Below the pieces are notes generated by a model that worked only from the letters and a program-made list of their open reading frames with translations, had not been told where the DNA came from and searched no databases. Position numbers and translations under genes: made by a program. This document shows, one piece after another, positions 44,220-53,778 of a DNA stretch of 64,000 bases (positions within the stretch are counted from its first letter, which is position 1; the number at the start of each line of letters is the position of its first letter). Source of the stretch: Microbacterium testaceum StLB037 (lineage in GTDB: Bacteria; Actinomycetota; Actinomycetes; Actinomycetales; Microbacteriaceae); contig NZ_VTQH01000002.1 in the NCBI RefSeq assembly GCF_008763945.1, positions 300,480-364,479 of the forward strand, given 5' to 3'.

Positions 44220-45344
44220 TCAGTGCCGGAAGCGGTCGCGGAACTTGCTGAACATGCCCTGCTGGTGCTCGGCCAGACGCGGCTTGGGGGCCTTGGTGCG
44301 CTTGGCGAACTCCTCGATGAGGGCCCGCTCCTTGTGGTCGAGACGCGTCGGGGTCACCACGTGCACGCCGACCCGGAGGTCGCCGCGCTGGCTCCCGCGC
44401 AGGGGCGTGATGCCGCGGCCCTTGATGGTCAGGACGTCGCCCGACTGCACGCCGGGGCGCACCTCGAGGTCGACGCTGCCGTCGAGGGACTCGATCGTGG
44501 TGGTCGCGCCGAGAATGGCATCCGGCATCGAGACCTCGAGGGTGGCGACGAGGTCGTCGCCCTCGCGGCTGAACGCGTCGTGCGCCTCGACGGTGATCTC
44601 GAGGTAGAGGTCGCCGTTGGGGCCGCCCGCGGGTCCGACTTCGCCCGAGCCCGGCAGCTGCAGGCGCAGGCCCGACTCGACGCCGGCGGGGATGTCGACC
44701 GACACGGTGCGGCGCGCGCGCACGCGGCCCTGGCCCTGACACGTTCCGCAGGGGTAGGGGATGGTCGTGCCGTGTCCCTGGCACACGGTGCAGGGGGCGC
44801 TGGTGACGACGTTGCCGAGGAGGCTGCGGACGGTGCGCTGCACGTGGCCCGAGCCGTGGCAGATGTCGCAGGTGACCTCGCTCGTGCCGGGCTGCGTGCA
44901 CGCGCCCTGGCAGGTCTCGCACAGCACCGCGGTGTCGACCTCGAGGTCGCGGTGGGTGCCGAACACGACATCGGCGAGGTCGAGGGTGACGCGCACGAGG
45001 GCGTCCTGTCCGCGCTCCCGACGCGAACGCGGGCGGGGTCCACGACCGCCGCCGCCCTGACCGCCCCCACCGAAGAAGGTCTCGAAGATGTCGCTGAAGC
45101 CGCCGAAGCCGGCCGCTCCCCCGCCTCCGAAGGGGCTCTGGTCGCCGCCCATGTCGTACCGGCGACGCTGCTCGGGGTCGCTCAGCACGTCGTAGGCGTG
45201 GGTGACGAGCTTGAACCGCTCGGACGCGTCGTCTCCCGGGTTCACGTCGGGGTGCAACTGGCGCGCCAGGCGACGGTACGCCTTCTTGATGTCTTCGGGG
45301 CTGGCGTCGCGTTCGACACCCAGGACCTCGTAGTGGTCAGCCAC
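44220..45344 (-). CDS. dnaJ: Chaperone DnaJ
   Basis: 374 aa Hsp40 co-chaperone. The J domain (residues 1-70) has LHPDVNPG with the HPD tripeptide. A Gly/Phe region ([22 protein letters not shown]) and four zinc motifs follow: [32 protein letters not shown]. The first motif ends in Cys instead of the canonical Gly. The substrate-binding beta domain completes the protein. The usual dnaK-grpE partners are not in the window, so this is the second, hrcA-linked DnaJ (DnaJ2 type). Confidence 0.95.
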   Translation of the reverse strand: MADHYEVLGVERDASPEDIKKAYRRLARQLHPDVNPGDDASERFKLVTHAYDVLSDPEQRRRYDMGGDQSPFGGGGAAGFGGFSDIFETFFGGGGQGGGGRGPRPRSRRERGQDALVRVTLDLADVVFGTHRDLEVDTAVLCETCQGACTQPGTSEVTCDICHGSGHVQRTVRSLLGNVVTSAPCTVCQGHGTTIPYPCGTCQGQGRVRARRTVSVDIPAGVESGLRLQLPGSGEVGPAGGPNGDLYLEITVEAHDAFSREGDDLVATLEVSMPDAILGATTTIESLDGSVDLEVRPGVQSGDVLTIKGRGITPLRGSQRGDLRVGVHVVTPTRLDHKERALIEEFAKRTKAPKPRLAEHQQGMFSKFRDRFRH

Positions 45345-45406
45345 AATCGCCTTCCTGTCCGCTCGCGCGGGGTCGTTCTCGGGTGGGGTGCTCGATGAAG
45401 CCGTCG

Positions 45407-46447
45407 TCAGCGCGACGAGTCGTCGTCTTCGAGCATCCGGGTCAGATAGTGCGCGACGGCACGGACCGCCGCGAGGTTGGAGGAGTAGTCCATGCGGGTG
45501 GGACCGAGCAGGCCCACGCGGGCTCCGCCGGTCGAGCCGTCGTAGCGGCTGGCGAGCACCGAGGCCTCGACGAGACCGAAGGGCTCGTTCTCGCGGCCGA
45601 TGCTGGCCGACAGGCCCTTCTCGTCGGCGACCATCTCGCTCATAAGACGCAGGAGCGTCACCTGTTCTTCGATGGCTTCCAGCAGCGGGTAGATGCTGCC
45701 CCGGAAGTCCTGCTCGCGCTTGGCGAGGGTCGCCGCACCGGCCATGACGAGGCGGTCCTGGCGGAACTCCTCGAGCTCCTCCCCCACGATCCGCAGCACC
45801 GCGTCGGCGATGAGGTCGAGGGCGACGCCCGGTCGGGGCCCTTCGGCGAGCACCGCCTGCACCTGCTGCGAGCTGTCGGCGACACTGCGACCGACCAGCA
45901 CCGCACCCACGCGGGCGCGCAGCTGCACGATGTCGGACTCGGTCGGCTCGGCGGGCACGAGCGCGATGCGCTGCGAGACCCGCCCGGTGTCGGTGACGAG
46001 GATGACGAGCACCCGCGGGCCGCCCAGGGCCACGAGCTCGACGTGCGTGACGTTGGCCCGCGCGAACGACGGGTACTGCACGATCGCGACCTGGCCGGTC
46101 AGCTGCGTGAGAGCGCGGACGGTGCGGGCGAGAAGGTCGTCGAGATCGCCCGCCTCGTCGAGGAACGAGGTGATCGCGCTGCGCTGAGCGCCCGAGAGCG
46201 GGCGGAGCTCGGCGAGGTGGTCCACGAAGACGCGGTACCCCTTGTCAGTGGGGACGCGCCCCGACGACGTATGCGGGGCGACGATGAGGTCTTCGTCTTC
46301 GAGCAGGGCCATGTCGTTGCGGATGGTCGCCGCAGAGACCCCGAACGCGTGACGGTCGACGATCGCTTTACTGCCGACGGGCTCGCGCGTATCGACGTAG
46401 TCCTGGACGATCGCGCGGAGCACCTGCAGGCCTCGTTCCGACACCAT
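45407..46447 (-). CDS. hrcA: Heat-inducible transcription repressor HrcA
   Basis: 346 aa. Represses class I heat-shock genes by binding CIRCE. The winged helix at the N-terminus reads [43 protein letters not shown], followed by [16 protein letters not shown] and the GAF-like dimer domain. A CIRCE site lies 17-43 bp upstream of the start, so hrcA-dnaJ autoregulate. Confidence 0.97.
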   Translation of the reverse strand: MVSERGLQVLRAIVQDYVDTREPVGSKAIVDRHAFGVSAATIRNDMALLEDEDLIVAPHTSSGRVPTDKGYRVFVDHLAELRPLSGAQRSAITSFLDEAGDLDDLLARTVRALTQLTGQVAIVQYPSFARANVTHVELVALGGPRVLVILVTDTGRVSQRIALVPAEPTESDIVQLRARVGAVLVGRSVADSSQQVQAVLAEGPRPGVALDLIADAVLRIVGEELEEFRQDRLVMAGAATLAKREQDFRGSIYPLLEAIEEQVTLLRLMSEMVADEKGLSASIGRENEPFGLVEASVLASRYDGSTGGARVGLLGPTRMDYSSNLAAVRAVAHYLTRMLEDDDSSR

Positions 46448-46463
46448 GAGCTGCTCCTCCCGT

Positions 46464-46490
46464 CTGGCACTCGCATCTGCGGAGTGCCAA
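46464..46490. promoter_or_regulatory. CIRCE operator
   Basis: Inverted repeat with the canonical spacing: CTGGCACTC, 9 nt, GAGTGCCAA. It differs from the consensus TTAGCACTC-N9-GAGTGCTAA mainly by G/C in the outer positions. Located directly upstream of hrcA. Confidence 0.93.
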
Positions 46491-46532
46491 TTCTACGGGA
46501 TAGCCCCGACAGTGCGCCGGGCGGCTCGCGGA

Positions 46533-47750
46533 TCAGACCGTCAGCGCCCGCACCACGGCATCCGCCAGCAGTCGACCGCGCAGCGTCAGCACGATGCGCC
46601 CCCGCACGGCATCCCGACCCTCGATGAGACCGTCGGCGATGAGGGATGCCACGGCCTTCCGGCCCTCGCCGAGGATCTCCGACACGGCCAGACCCTCGCG
46701 GATGCGGCTGCGCAGCAGCACCGACTCGAGCCGGCGCGCGGTGTCGTCCGGACGCTCGCGAGCGGCCGCGGGCGACTCGGCGGCGGCGAGGCGCTGCGCG
46801 TACGCGGCGGGGTGCTTCACGTTCCACCAGCGGAGCCCCGCGACGTGACTGTGGGCGCCGGGACCGAAGCCCCACCAGTCGGTGCCGCGCCAGTAGGCGA
46901 GGTTGTGGCGCGATCGGTGCGAGACACCGCGCGACCAGTTCGACACCTCGTACCAGTCGAAGCCGGCGGCGCCGAGCAGCTCGTCGGCCAGCTCGTACAT
47001 TTCGGCCTGCAGGTCGTCGTCCGGCATGTCGACCACGCCCGAGCGGATCTGCCGCGCGAGCTTGGTGCCGTCTTCGACGATGAGCGCGTACGCCGAGATG
47101 TGGTCGGGTTCAAACGCGATCGCCGCCTCGAGCGACGCGCGCCAGTCGTCGAGCGACTCCCCCGGCGCGCCGTAGATGAGGTCGACCGATACATCGAGCC
47201 CGGCCCGGCGGGCGGACGCCACGGCCGTGGCGACGTTGAGCGGGTCGTGCGTGCGGTCGAGGGCGGCGAGCACGTGCGGACGCGCCGACTGCATCCCGAT
47301 CGACAGCCGGGTGACGCCCGCCTCGGCGAGGGTGCGCGCCACGGCGTCGTCGACGGTGTCGGGGTTGGCCTCGACCGTGACCTCGGCTCCGTCCGCGATC
47401 CCGAACTCCTCCCGCACCGCATCGAGCATCCGCGCGAGATCCCCCGGCGGAAGGAGCGTCGGAGTACCTCCCCCGAAGAAGACGGTGGATGCCATGCGGC
47501 GGGCGCCCGCGGCATCCATCACCGTTCCCGCCAGACGCACCTCGGCGGCGAGCGTGTCGGCGAAGTCGTCTTGCCGGGCGCCGCGCAGCTCGCTGGCGGT
47601 GTAGGTGTTGAAGTCGCAGTATCCGCAGCGCACCCGGCAGAAGGGGACGTGGAGGTAGACGCCGAAGTCGGCCGCGGTGTCGATGTCGAGGTCTGCGGGC
47701 AGGCGACCGTCGGCGGGGGCCGGGTCTCCGAGCGGGAGCGGACCGCCCAT
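46533..47750 (-). CDS. hemW: Heme chaperone HemW (radical SAM)
   Basis: 405 aa. Transfers heme to target proteins; often misnamed coproporphyrinogen III oxidase. The radical SAM cluster CRVRCGYC (C-x3-C-x2-C) follows LHVPF, and GGGTPTLL is the SAM-binding glycine motif. The C-terminal HemN_C domain includes SNWSRGVSHRSRHNLAYWRGTDWWGFGPGAHS. The protein begins with a ~20-residue extension (MGGPLPLGDPAPADG). ATG at 47750 overlaps the DUF1990 stop by one base. It lies upstream of hrcA as in most Actinobacteria. Confidence 0.94.
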   Translation of the reverse strand: MGGPLPLGDPAPADGRLPADLDIDTAADFGVYLHVPFCRVRCGYCDFNTYTASELRGARQDDFADTLAAEVRLAGTVMDAAGARRMASTVFFGGGTPTLLPPGDLARMLDAVREEFGIADGAEVTVEANPDTVDDAVARTLAEAGVTRLSIGMQSARPHVLAALDRTHDPLNVATAVASARRAGLDVSVDLIYGAPGESLDDWRASLEAAIAFEPDHISAYALIVEDGTKLARQIRSGVVDMPDDDLQAEMYELADELLGAAGFDWYEVSNWSRGVSHRSRHNLAYWRGTDWWGFGPGAHSHVAGLRWWNVKHPAAYAQRLAAAESPAAARERPDDTARRLESVLLRSRIREGLAVSEILGEGRKAVASLIADGLIEGRDAVRGRIVLTLRGRLLADAVVRALTV

Positions 47751-48394
47751 CAGGACGAGTACAGCGGCGAGATCGCGCGCAGATAGCGGGCGAACAGCGC
47801 CTTGCGACGGCGGCGCACGCGGCTCGTGAACAGGCGGTACGACGGGGCCGTCGGGCGGTCGAAGGCGCGCACGACGAACCACACCTCGTCGTTGTCGCGC
47901 CACTCCACGGCGAACAGCTCCTCACCGCTCACGATTGAGTGCCCGACGGTGCCGAGGATGAAGCCCACGCGACGGGGCTCTTCGAAGACCGAGATGACGC
48001 GCAGCTCGGCGTCGGCGCGGTGGCCGTCGACCTTGCCGTGCAGGCGCACGCCCGCGCCGGGGCTGACGAACGGCGTGCCGTCTTCGGTGAAGCGCTGCTC
48101 GGCCTCGAGGCTCGAGGGGGCCACGGGGGCGCCGTCGGCGTCGAAGCCCACGCCGGAGTAGCCGGCGTTGGCGGCCGGCCGCACGTCGGTGATGCTCAGT
48201 TCTCCCGTGCGCAGCGGCGCCCACGACAGCAGCAGTTCGCCGGCGGCGGCGAAGCGCTCCTCACCGCTGCCGATGCGCCACGCATCCTCTGCGGGCACGG
48301 AGTTCTCGGGCGGGTACTGCATCAGATCGTGCGCCTGGGTGGCGCCGACAGCCGCGTAGTCGACCGTGTCATCGGTGAAGTTCTGCCTGCGCAT
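47750..48394 (-). CDS. DUF1990 family protein
   Basis: 214 aa, beta-rich, with the DUF1990 pattern: a Tyr-rich start and a core running through ELLLSWAPLRTGELSITD, PGAGVRLHGKVDG, RRVGFILGTVGHSIVSGEELFAVEW, and the C-terminal RRRRKALFARYLRAI. Function is unknown; it has SRPBCC-like strand content. It lies between lepA and hemW with a 25-bp gap to lepA, so it is probably read as part of the lepA-hemW transcript. Confidence 0.85.
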   Translation of the reverse strand: MRRQNFTDDTVDYAAVGATQAHDLMQYPPENSVPAEDAWRIGSGEERFAAAGELLLSWAPLRTGELSITDVRPAANAGYSGVGFDADGAPVAPSSLEAEQRFTEDGTPFVSPGAGVRLHGKVDGHRADAELRVISVFEEPRRVGFILGTVGHSIVSGEELFAVEWRDNDEVWFVVRAFDRPTAPSYRLFTSRVRRRRKALFARYLRAISPLYSS

Positions 48395-48419
48395 GGTTCA
48401 CCCCTCTCGGTGTGGTGCG

Positions 48420-50264
<1,845 letters not shown>

Positions 50265-50273
50265 GTTCCGTCG

Positions 50274-50279
50274 ATTCTA
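50274..50279 (-). promoter_or_regulatory. -10 hexamer of lepA
   Basis: Reads TAGAAT on the minus strand, 9 nt before the lepA ATG, giving an almost leaderless mRNA. Confidence 0.5.
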
Positions 50280-50463
50280 CGGTGGTGCGCCGACATCGCC
50301 GTCCCCGGATGCTCAGGGTCCCGGCATCCGTCGTCCGACCGCCCTGGGTTTCCGCGCGAGATCACGTGACGTGGGCGAGACCACGTGGCACGGCGTGTGA
50401 CCGCGACGAGGTCGCGTGTTCTCGACGCGGCGGGGCCCGGGCGCCCGTGGGTTCTCGCGCTTC

Positions 50464-50469
50464 TACGAT
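50464..50469 (+). promoter_or_regulatory. -10 hexamer of alpha/beta hydrolase gene
   Basis: TACGAT with 7 nt to the ATG at 50477. Confidence 0.45.
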
Positions 50470-50476
50470 GGATGCC

Positions 50477-51199
50477 ATGGCGGTCCAGGTCGTGCTCGTG
50501 CACGGCATCCGCACATCGGCGACCATGTGGCGGGCGCAGGTCGCCTCCCTGCGGGAGCGGGGCACGACCGTCACCGCGGTCGACCTGCCGGGGCACGGCA
50601 CGCGCCGCGGCGAGGCGTTCTCGCTCGAGGGGGCGTTCGCGACGATCGACGGAGCGGTCCAGGATGCCGCGACCCGAGGCCCCGTCCTGTTGGTGGGGCA
50701 CTCGATGGGCGGGCTGTTGTCGATCGAGTACGTCGGCCGCCCGGAGCGACCCCCGGTCGCAGGACTCGTCGCGGCGTCGTGCACGTCCATCCCCCGCGGG
50801 ATCGGGTTGGCGGCGTACCGCTTCTTCACGCGACGGTTCGACCGCCTGCCCGACCGGGGCCTGGGGTTGACCAACCGCGTGCTCGACCGCACCCTGCCGG
50901 CCGAGACCCGGCCCGACTTCGGGGCGGGCGGCTACGCCTTCGACGCGCAGGACACGGCCCTCGCCTCGCTCTCGATGCTCGATCTGCTGGCATCCCTCCG
51001 CCGTATCGACGTGCCCCTCTGGTTCGTCAATGGGCAGTGGGATCAGCTGCGGATGAACGAGAAGCTGTTCCTCACGGTCGCCCGTCACGCGGAGTTGATC
51101 GTCGTCCCGCGCACGACGCACCTGGTGACGGCCATGCGCCCGCGGGTGTTCAACGCGCTGTTGGAGGTCGCGCTCACCACGATCGAGGCATCCACCTGA
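50477..51199 (+). CDS. Alpha/beta hydrolase
   Basis: 240 aa. The oxyanion HG comes from [13 protein letters not shown], the nucleophile elbow is GHSMGG, the acid probably the Asp in [10 protein letters not shown], and the base His in PRTTHLVTA. It is a general esterase/lipase-type fold with no signal peptide; the substrate is unknown. ATG at 50477 is chosen for the leaderless promoter; ATG at 50468 adds three residues. The long upstream open frame is compositional. It ends just before the rpsT promoter. Confidence 0.85.
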   Translation: MAVQVVLVHGIRTSATMWRAQVASLRERGTTVTAVDLPGHGTRRGEAFSLEGAFATIDGAVQDAATRGPVLLVGHSMGGLLSIEYVGRPERPPVAGLVAASCTSIPRGIGLAAYRFFTRRFDRLPDRGLGLTNRVLDRTLPAETRPDFGAGGYAFDAQDTALASLSMLDLLASLRRIDVPLWFVNGQWDQLRMNEKLFLTVARHAELIVVPRTTHLVTAMRPRVFNALLEVALTTIEAST

Positions 51200-51205
51200 T
51201 AGACT
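51200..51205 (+). promoter_or_regulatory. Likely -10 of rpsT
   Basis: TAGACT begins at the last base of the hydrolase stop codon, about 110 nt before rpsT. The leader is long for this window. Confidence 0.45.
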
Positions 51206-51317
51206 CGGCGCTTGGCTTGCGTGTGGGGTTTTTCCCGACCTCCACGACCGCCGGTGCAGCGCCCCTCTACCGCTCGCCCGGCACTTCCAACACTCACTCA
51301 AACGAAAGACCGTCGAC

Positions 51318-51578
51318 GTGGCGAACATCAAGTCGCAGATCAAGCGCAACAAGACCAACGAGAAGGCGCGCGAGCGCAACAAGGCCGTCAAGAGCGAGCT
51401 CAAGACGCACGTGCGTCGCACCAAGGAGGCCGTCGTGGCCGGTGACAAGGAAGCGGCCCTCAAGGCGCTCGCCACCGCGACCAAGAAGCTCGACAAGGCC
51501 GTGAGCAAGGGTGTCATCCACCAGAACCAGGCCGCGAACCGCAAGTCGGCCATCGCGAAGTCGGTCGCCGCTCTCTGA
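51318..51578 (+). CDS. rpsT: 30S ribosomal protein S20
   Basis: 86 aa, Lys/Ala/Arg-rich. It binds 16S rRNA early in 30S assembly. The start [29 protein letters not shown] and the ending [19 protein letters not shown] are typical of S20. It starts with GTG. A long 5' leader (about 51207-51317) may carry the autoregulatory site known for S20 in other bacteria, but I cannot model it here. A hairpin terminator follows. Confidence 0.97.
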   Translation: MANIKSQIKRNKTNEKARERNKAVKSELKTHVRRTKEAVVAGDKEAALKALATATKKLDKAVSKGVIHQNQAANRKSAIAKSVAAL

Positions 51579-51598
51579 GCCACAGCTCTTCTTCGACA

Positions 51599-51636
51599 GC
51601 CCGTCCCGCATCGCGGGGCGGGCTTCGTCGTTTTCG
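51599..51636 (+). terminator. rpsT terminator
   Basis: AGCCCGTCCCGC (51599-51610) pairs with GCGGGGCGGGCT (51614-51625) apart from one mismatch, followed by TCGTCGTTTT. Confidence 0.85.
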
Positions 51637-51901
51637 AGAGGCGGTCGCGTCTGTGCGCGACGGCGGGTCGGGCTTCGTTGTCCCCGGGCGGACCTTTCTG
51701 CGCACGACGGCGGGGCGATCTTCGACACGCCTTCGCGAGGCGGTAACCACCCGGCGCGTCGCCGAACGCCCCGCCGTTGTGCACGCGGCGATGCGGACGG
51801 CGACTGCGCGACACCTCGTGCGCGGGTGAGCGGATTGTCGTGAGCGCGCCTCTGCCCCGAGCCCGAGTGCGCGCACGGTACGGGAGGACGAGCATGGACG
51901 G
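51637..51901. other. Intergenic region without recognised feature
   Basis: The 323-bp gap between rpsT and the next hydrolase holds the rpsT terminator in its first 60 bp. I see no gene, repeat or RNA in the rest. A GGGAGG at about 51880 is followed by an ATG (51894) that opens only a short frame. Confidence 0.6.
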
Positions 51902-52732
51902 ATGCCGGATTCCTCACGACCCGCCGATCACTTCTCCGCCGACCTCGCCGCCGTCCATGTCGACGTCGACCCGCGGGTGACGCCGCTCACCCTCGACCAT
52001 CGCGGACGCACGCTTCGCGGCTGGCGGTGGGACGACGGCTCGGACGCCGGGAACGCTCCGCGCGTGCTGTTCGTGCACGGGTTCAGCAGCACCTCCGCCG
52101 GGTCGCGCCAGCTCTTCGTGCAGGCCGCGCGCCATCTCGTTTCGCGCGGTGCCGTCGCCAGCTCGTACGACCGGCTCGGCCAGGGGGTCAGCGACGGGGA
52201 CTTCTCCGACATCACGGTGCGCGACGAGGTCGAGCAGGTCCGCGAGATGATCCGCGAGACGGCCGGTGACGCCACGGTGCATGTCGTCGGCCACAGCCTC
52301 GGAGCGGTCGAGTCGGCGCTGGCCGCCGCATGGGAGGGCGAGCGCGTCGCTTCGGTCACCCTCTGGTCGCCCGCCGGGGTGATCGTCGACGACATGACCG
52401 TGCACGATCGCGTGATGGGCGAGCCGCTGTCGGCGATGCGGGAGAGAGGCTTCGTCGACTTGCAGGGCATGGCCGTGGGCCCGGCGATCGTCGACGACGT
52501 GCGCGACGGTCTCGATGTCTACGGCCCTGCGGCGGCGTACGGCGGTCCGGTCGACGTGCTGCACGGCTCGGCCGACGAGGTTGTGCCGCTCGAGTACGGG
52601 CGGCGTTTCGCTGAGGTCATGCCGGGCGGAGCGCTCACCGTCGTCGAGGGCGCCGATCACGGGTGGTCGTCGCTGCCGTGGCGACGTCGGCTGTTCGACG
52701 CGCTGGACCGACGTATCGACTCGTCGCGCTGA
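51902..52732 (+). CDS. Alpha/beta hydrolase
   Basis: 276 aa. Landmarks are VLFVHGFSSTSAGSRQLFVQAARHLVSRGAVASSYDRLGQGVS, the elbow VVGHSLGAVES, Asp in HGSADEVVPLEYG and His in GADHGWSSLPW. It resembles the serine aminopeptidase S33/monoglyceride lipase-like group. The substrate is unknown. ATG at 51902 is used, and no strong ribosome binding site is visible. It converges with holA with an 8-bp gap. Confidence 0.85.
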   Translation: MPDSSRPADHFSADLAAVHVDVDPRVTPLTLDHRGRTLRGWRWDDGSDAGNAPRVLFVHGFSSTSAGSRQLFVQAARHLVSRGAVASSYDRLGQGVSDGDFSDITVRDEVEQVREMIRETAGDATVHVVGHSLGAVESALAAAWEGERVASVTLWSPAGVIVDDMTVHDRVMGEPLSAMRERGFVDLQGMAVGPAIVDDVRDGLDVYGPAAAYGGPVDVLHGSADEVVPLEYGRRFAEVMPGGALTVVEGADHGWSSLPWRRRLFDALDRRIDSSR

Positions 52733-52740
52733 GCTCTGGC

Positions 52741-53778
52741 TCAGCCGCCGTACGGGGCGCGCGTCGAGATGATCGTGATCATGCGCTCGAGGGCGAAGAC
52801 GGGGTCGCGCGACGCCCCCTTGACCTCGGCGTCGGCGCGCGCGGTCGCGTGGATCGCCATGCCGAGTGTGTTGCCGGTCCAGCCGACGAGGTCGCGTCGG
52901 GCCCGGTCGACCTGCCAGTCCTTCATGCCGAGCCTCTGGGCGAGCATGGACGACGACTCGCGCGAACCCGCGACCCGTGCCATGGTGCGCAGCTTCATCG
53001 CGACGGCCGCGACGAGGGGGACGGGATCGGCTCCGGATGCCAGAGCGTGCCGCAGCGCGAGAAGAGCGGGGCCGTACTGCCCGGCGATGGCGGTGTCGGC
53101 GACGGTGAAGGCAGAGGTCTCGACGCGACCGCCGTAGTAGCGCTCGACGGTGCGTTCGTCGATGTCACCGGGCACGTCGGAGATGAGCTGCTGGCACGCG
53201 GCGGCCAGCTCGGTGAGGTCGTCGGCGAACGCCGACACCAATGATCGCAGGGCGACGGGGGCGATCCGCTTCTGCGCGGCCTTGAACTCGCCGACCGCGA
53301 AATCGAACCGGTCGGAGTCGCGCTTGACCGCGGGGCAGGCGATCTCGACGCCGCTCCCCTGCCCGGCGCGGATACCGTCGAGGAGCTTCTTGCCGCGCAC
53401 GCTCGCGCCCGTGTGCCGCAGGACGACCGTGGCGCCGTCCTGCGGGTGGGCGAGGTACGACACCGCCTCGGTGAGGAAGGTGTCGCTGCACTTCTCGACG
53501 CCGCTGACGCGGACGAGGCGGGGTTCGCCGAACAGCGAGGGCGAGGTGACGCTGAGGAGGGTGCCGGCGGCGTAGTCGTCGGCGCGGATGTCGGTGACCT
53601 CGAGGCTGGGGTCTTCGCCCTTCAACATCGCCCGGATGCCCGCGATGGCGCGCTCGGCGCAGACCTCTTCGGGACCGGAGACCAGCACGATCGGCGCCGG
53701 CTGCGGCGACCGCCACGACACCTGCGGAATGGCCGACTTCGCCTTCGCGGGGGTCGAGCGTCGGGGAGCCGGAGTCAC
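52741..53778 (-). CDS. holA: DNA polymerase III subunit delta
   Basis: 345 aa clamp-loader subunit that opens the sliding clamp. The N-terminal domain begins IVLVSGPEEVCAERAIAGIRAML; further landmarks are SLFGEPRLVRVSGVEKC, LAAACQQLISDVPG and the C-terminal collar domain. Actinobacterial holA is normally found next to comEC, as here. GTG at 53778 overlaps a TGA (53775-53777) that lies in a frame other than the present comEC frame; see findings. Confidence 0.93.
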   Translation of the reverse strand: MTPAPRRSTPAKAKSAIPQVSWRSPQPAPIVLVSGPEEVCAERAIAGIRAMLKGEDPSLEVTDIRADDYAAGTLLSVTSPSLFGEPRLVRVSGVEKCSDTFLTEAVSYLAHPQDGATVVLRHTGASVRGKKLLDGIRAGQGSGVEIACPAVKRDSDRFDFAVGEFKAAQKRIAPVALRSLVSAFADDLTELAAACQQLISDVPGDIDERTVERYYGGRVETSAFTVADTAIAGQYGPALLALRHALASGADPVPLVAAVAMKLRTMARVAGSRESSSMLAQRLGMKDWQVDRARRDLVGWTGNTLGMAIHATARADAEVKGASRDPVFALERMITIISTRAPYGG

